Position numbers and translations under genes: made by a program | Notes under the pieces: model-generated | Databases searched by the model: none | Told to the model about the DNA's origin: nothing | The model's input: only the letters and a program-made list of their open reading frames with translations | Shown: positions 43,531 to 43,944 of the stretch, in pieces | Numbering within the stretch: position 1 is the first letter of the stretch | Layout of the letters: each line of letters starts with the position of its first letter | From: Streptomyces kebangsaanensis | GTDB lineage: Bacteria; Actinomycetota; Actinomycetes; Streptomycetales; Streptomycetaceae | Length of the DNA stretch: 43,944 nt | Direction of reading: 5' to 3' | Assembly (NCBI RefSeq): GCF_001906585.1 | Contig: NZ_JUJA01000157.1 | Coordinates: forward strand, 156,356 to 200,299

Positions 43531-43944
43531 GAGCGGGCCAGGTCGGCGGCGAACTCGGCGGGGGCGGCGGGCGGCTCCCGGTCCGGCAGGCCGGCCTCCA
43601 GCTCGGCGCGACGGTGTTCAAGCATGCCGATGACCTCCGGCAACAGGGGTGGTACCCATGCGTCTGCCCGACCGGTGGTCAGGCTGACGCCCGGGTGCGG
43701 TGGTGCGAGGACGATGTTCGGCCGGGCGGCCAGCGCCGCCCAGTGCGCCTGGAAGGCGGCGCTCTCCAGCCCGCCCGGCGGCAGGGCCGGGGCCACCGCC
43801 ACGGGTGCCCGGGTGCAATGGCAGGCGAGCAGCACCGGGGAGTCGGCCAGGCCCAGCGCCAGCCGAGCGGTGAAGTGGAAGGTTGCGGGATAGACCACGA
43901 CCGCCTGGGCCCACTCGGCCAGTTCGACGTGGCGGGCCACCGCC
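43527..43944 (-). CDS. HFCD flavoprotein (LanD-type cysteine decarboxylase), C-terminal part
   Basis: About 138 residues, open at the right edge; the N-terminal FMN-binding part (roughly 50-60 aa in the family) is beyond the window. Visible: HVELAEWAQAVVVYPAT with the family's active-site His followed by the flavin-binding PAT, then FHFTARLALGLADSPVLLA. The usual Asn of the PAxN motif is replaced by His. LanD-type enzymes oxidatively decarboxylate a C-terminal peptidyl cysteine to an enethiol, the step that leads to aminovinyl-cysteine rings. Coupled to the phosphotransferase-like gene by an ATGA overlap. Confidence 0.8.
   Translation of the reverse strand, partial: AVARHVELAEWAQAVVVYPATFHFTARLALGLADSPVLLACHCTRAPVAVAPALPPGGLESAAFQAHWAALAARPNIVLAPPHPGVSLTTGRADAWVPPLLPEVIGMLEHRRAELEAGLPDREPPAAPAEFAADLARS

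Overview
The window is a high-GC actinobacterial chromosome segment, almost certainly Streptomyces. GTG starts are common, coding is dense, clpB carries an HspR/HAIR operator, and one regulator has a single TTA (bldA-type) codon. It holds no rRNA, tRNA, CRISPR array or recognisable phage or transposase genes.

Layout. (1) 1-2703: start of a GbsR/MarR-like regulator, divergent from a two-gene ABC exporter. (2) 2734-6759: Uma2-type nuclease-fold protein, an orphan cytochrome P450 and a NarL-type two-component pair, all on the minus strand. (3) 6860-10065: tryptophan catabolism, with tryptophan 2,3-dioxygenase, kynureninase and a formamidase-like hydrolase that together could take tryptophan to anthranilate. 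(4) 10218-18471: housekeeping genes on the minus strand: DUF3151, an MFS exporter, class II fructose-bisphosphate aldolase, orotate phosphoribosyltransferase, aldose epimerase, a membrane-anchored CoxG-like protein, a membrane spermidine-synthase-like protein and DUF2617. (5) 18811-20446: a Gly/His/Cys-rich membrane protein and an intact class I aminotransferase. (6) 20575-27864: an accessory island with a YefM/YoeB toxin-antitoxin pair, a large pRiA4b ORF-3 family protein, a SNF2 helicase and a SWIM zinc-finger protein. It ends at a truncated, frameshifted second aminotransferase, and a 15-bp near-perfect repeat lies at both ends. (7) 28419-31861: YbjN-like protein and clpB with its HAIR operator. 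(8) 32254-38580: an unusual regulatory region. A secreted micro-peptide gene is translationally coupled to a miniature Rieske-fold protein without iron-sulfur ligands. Both are divergent from the first of four paralogous LuxR-HTH/PLD-like regulators. A sugar-binding lipoprotein without a transporter lies among them. (9) 38651-39420: a membrane protein plus winged-helix regulator, with a perfect palindrome over the start codon. (10) 39910-43944: the edge of a RiPP cluster that probably makes an aminovinyl-cysteine peptide: HFCD flavoprotein (partial), degenerate phosphotransferase and a fused double-domain M16 peptidase.

The best candidate for an undescribed system is 32254-33897. The predicted mature peptide would be about 28 residues long and would begin and end with the same pentapeptide, DTVWS. 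With the coupled Rieske-like protein and the divergent sensor-like regulator this looks like a peptide-signalling cassette. That reading is inference from sequence and layout.
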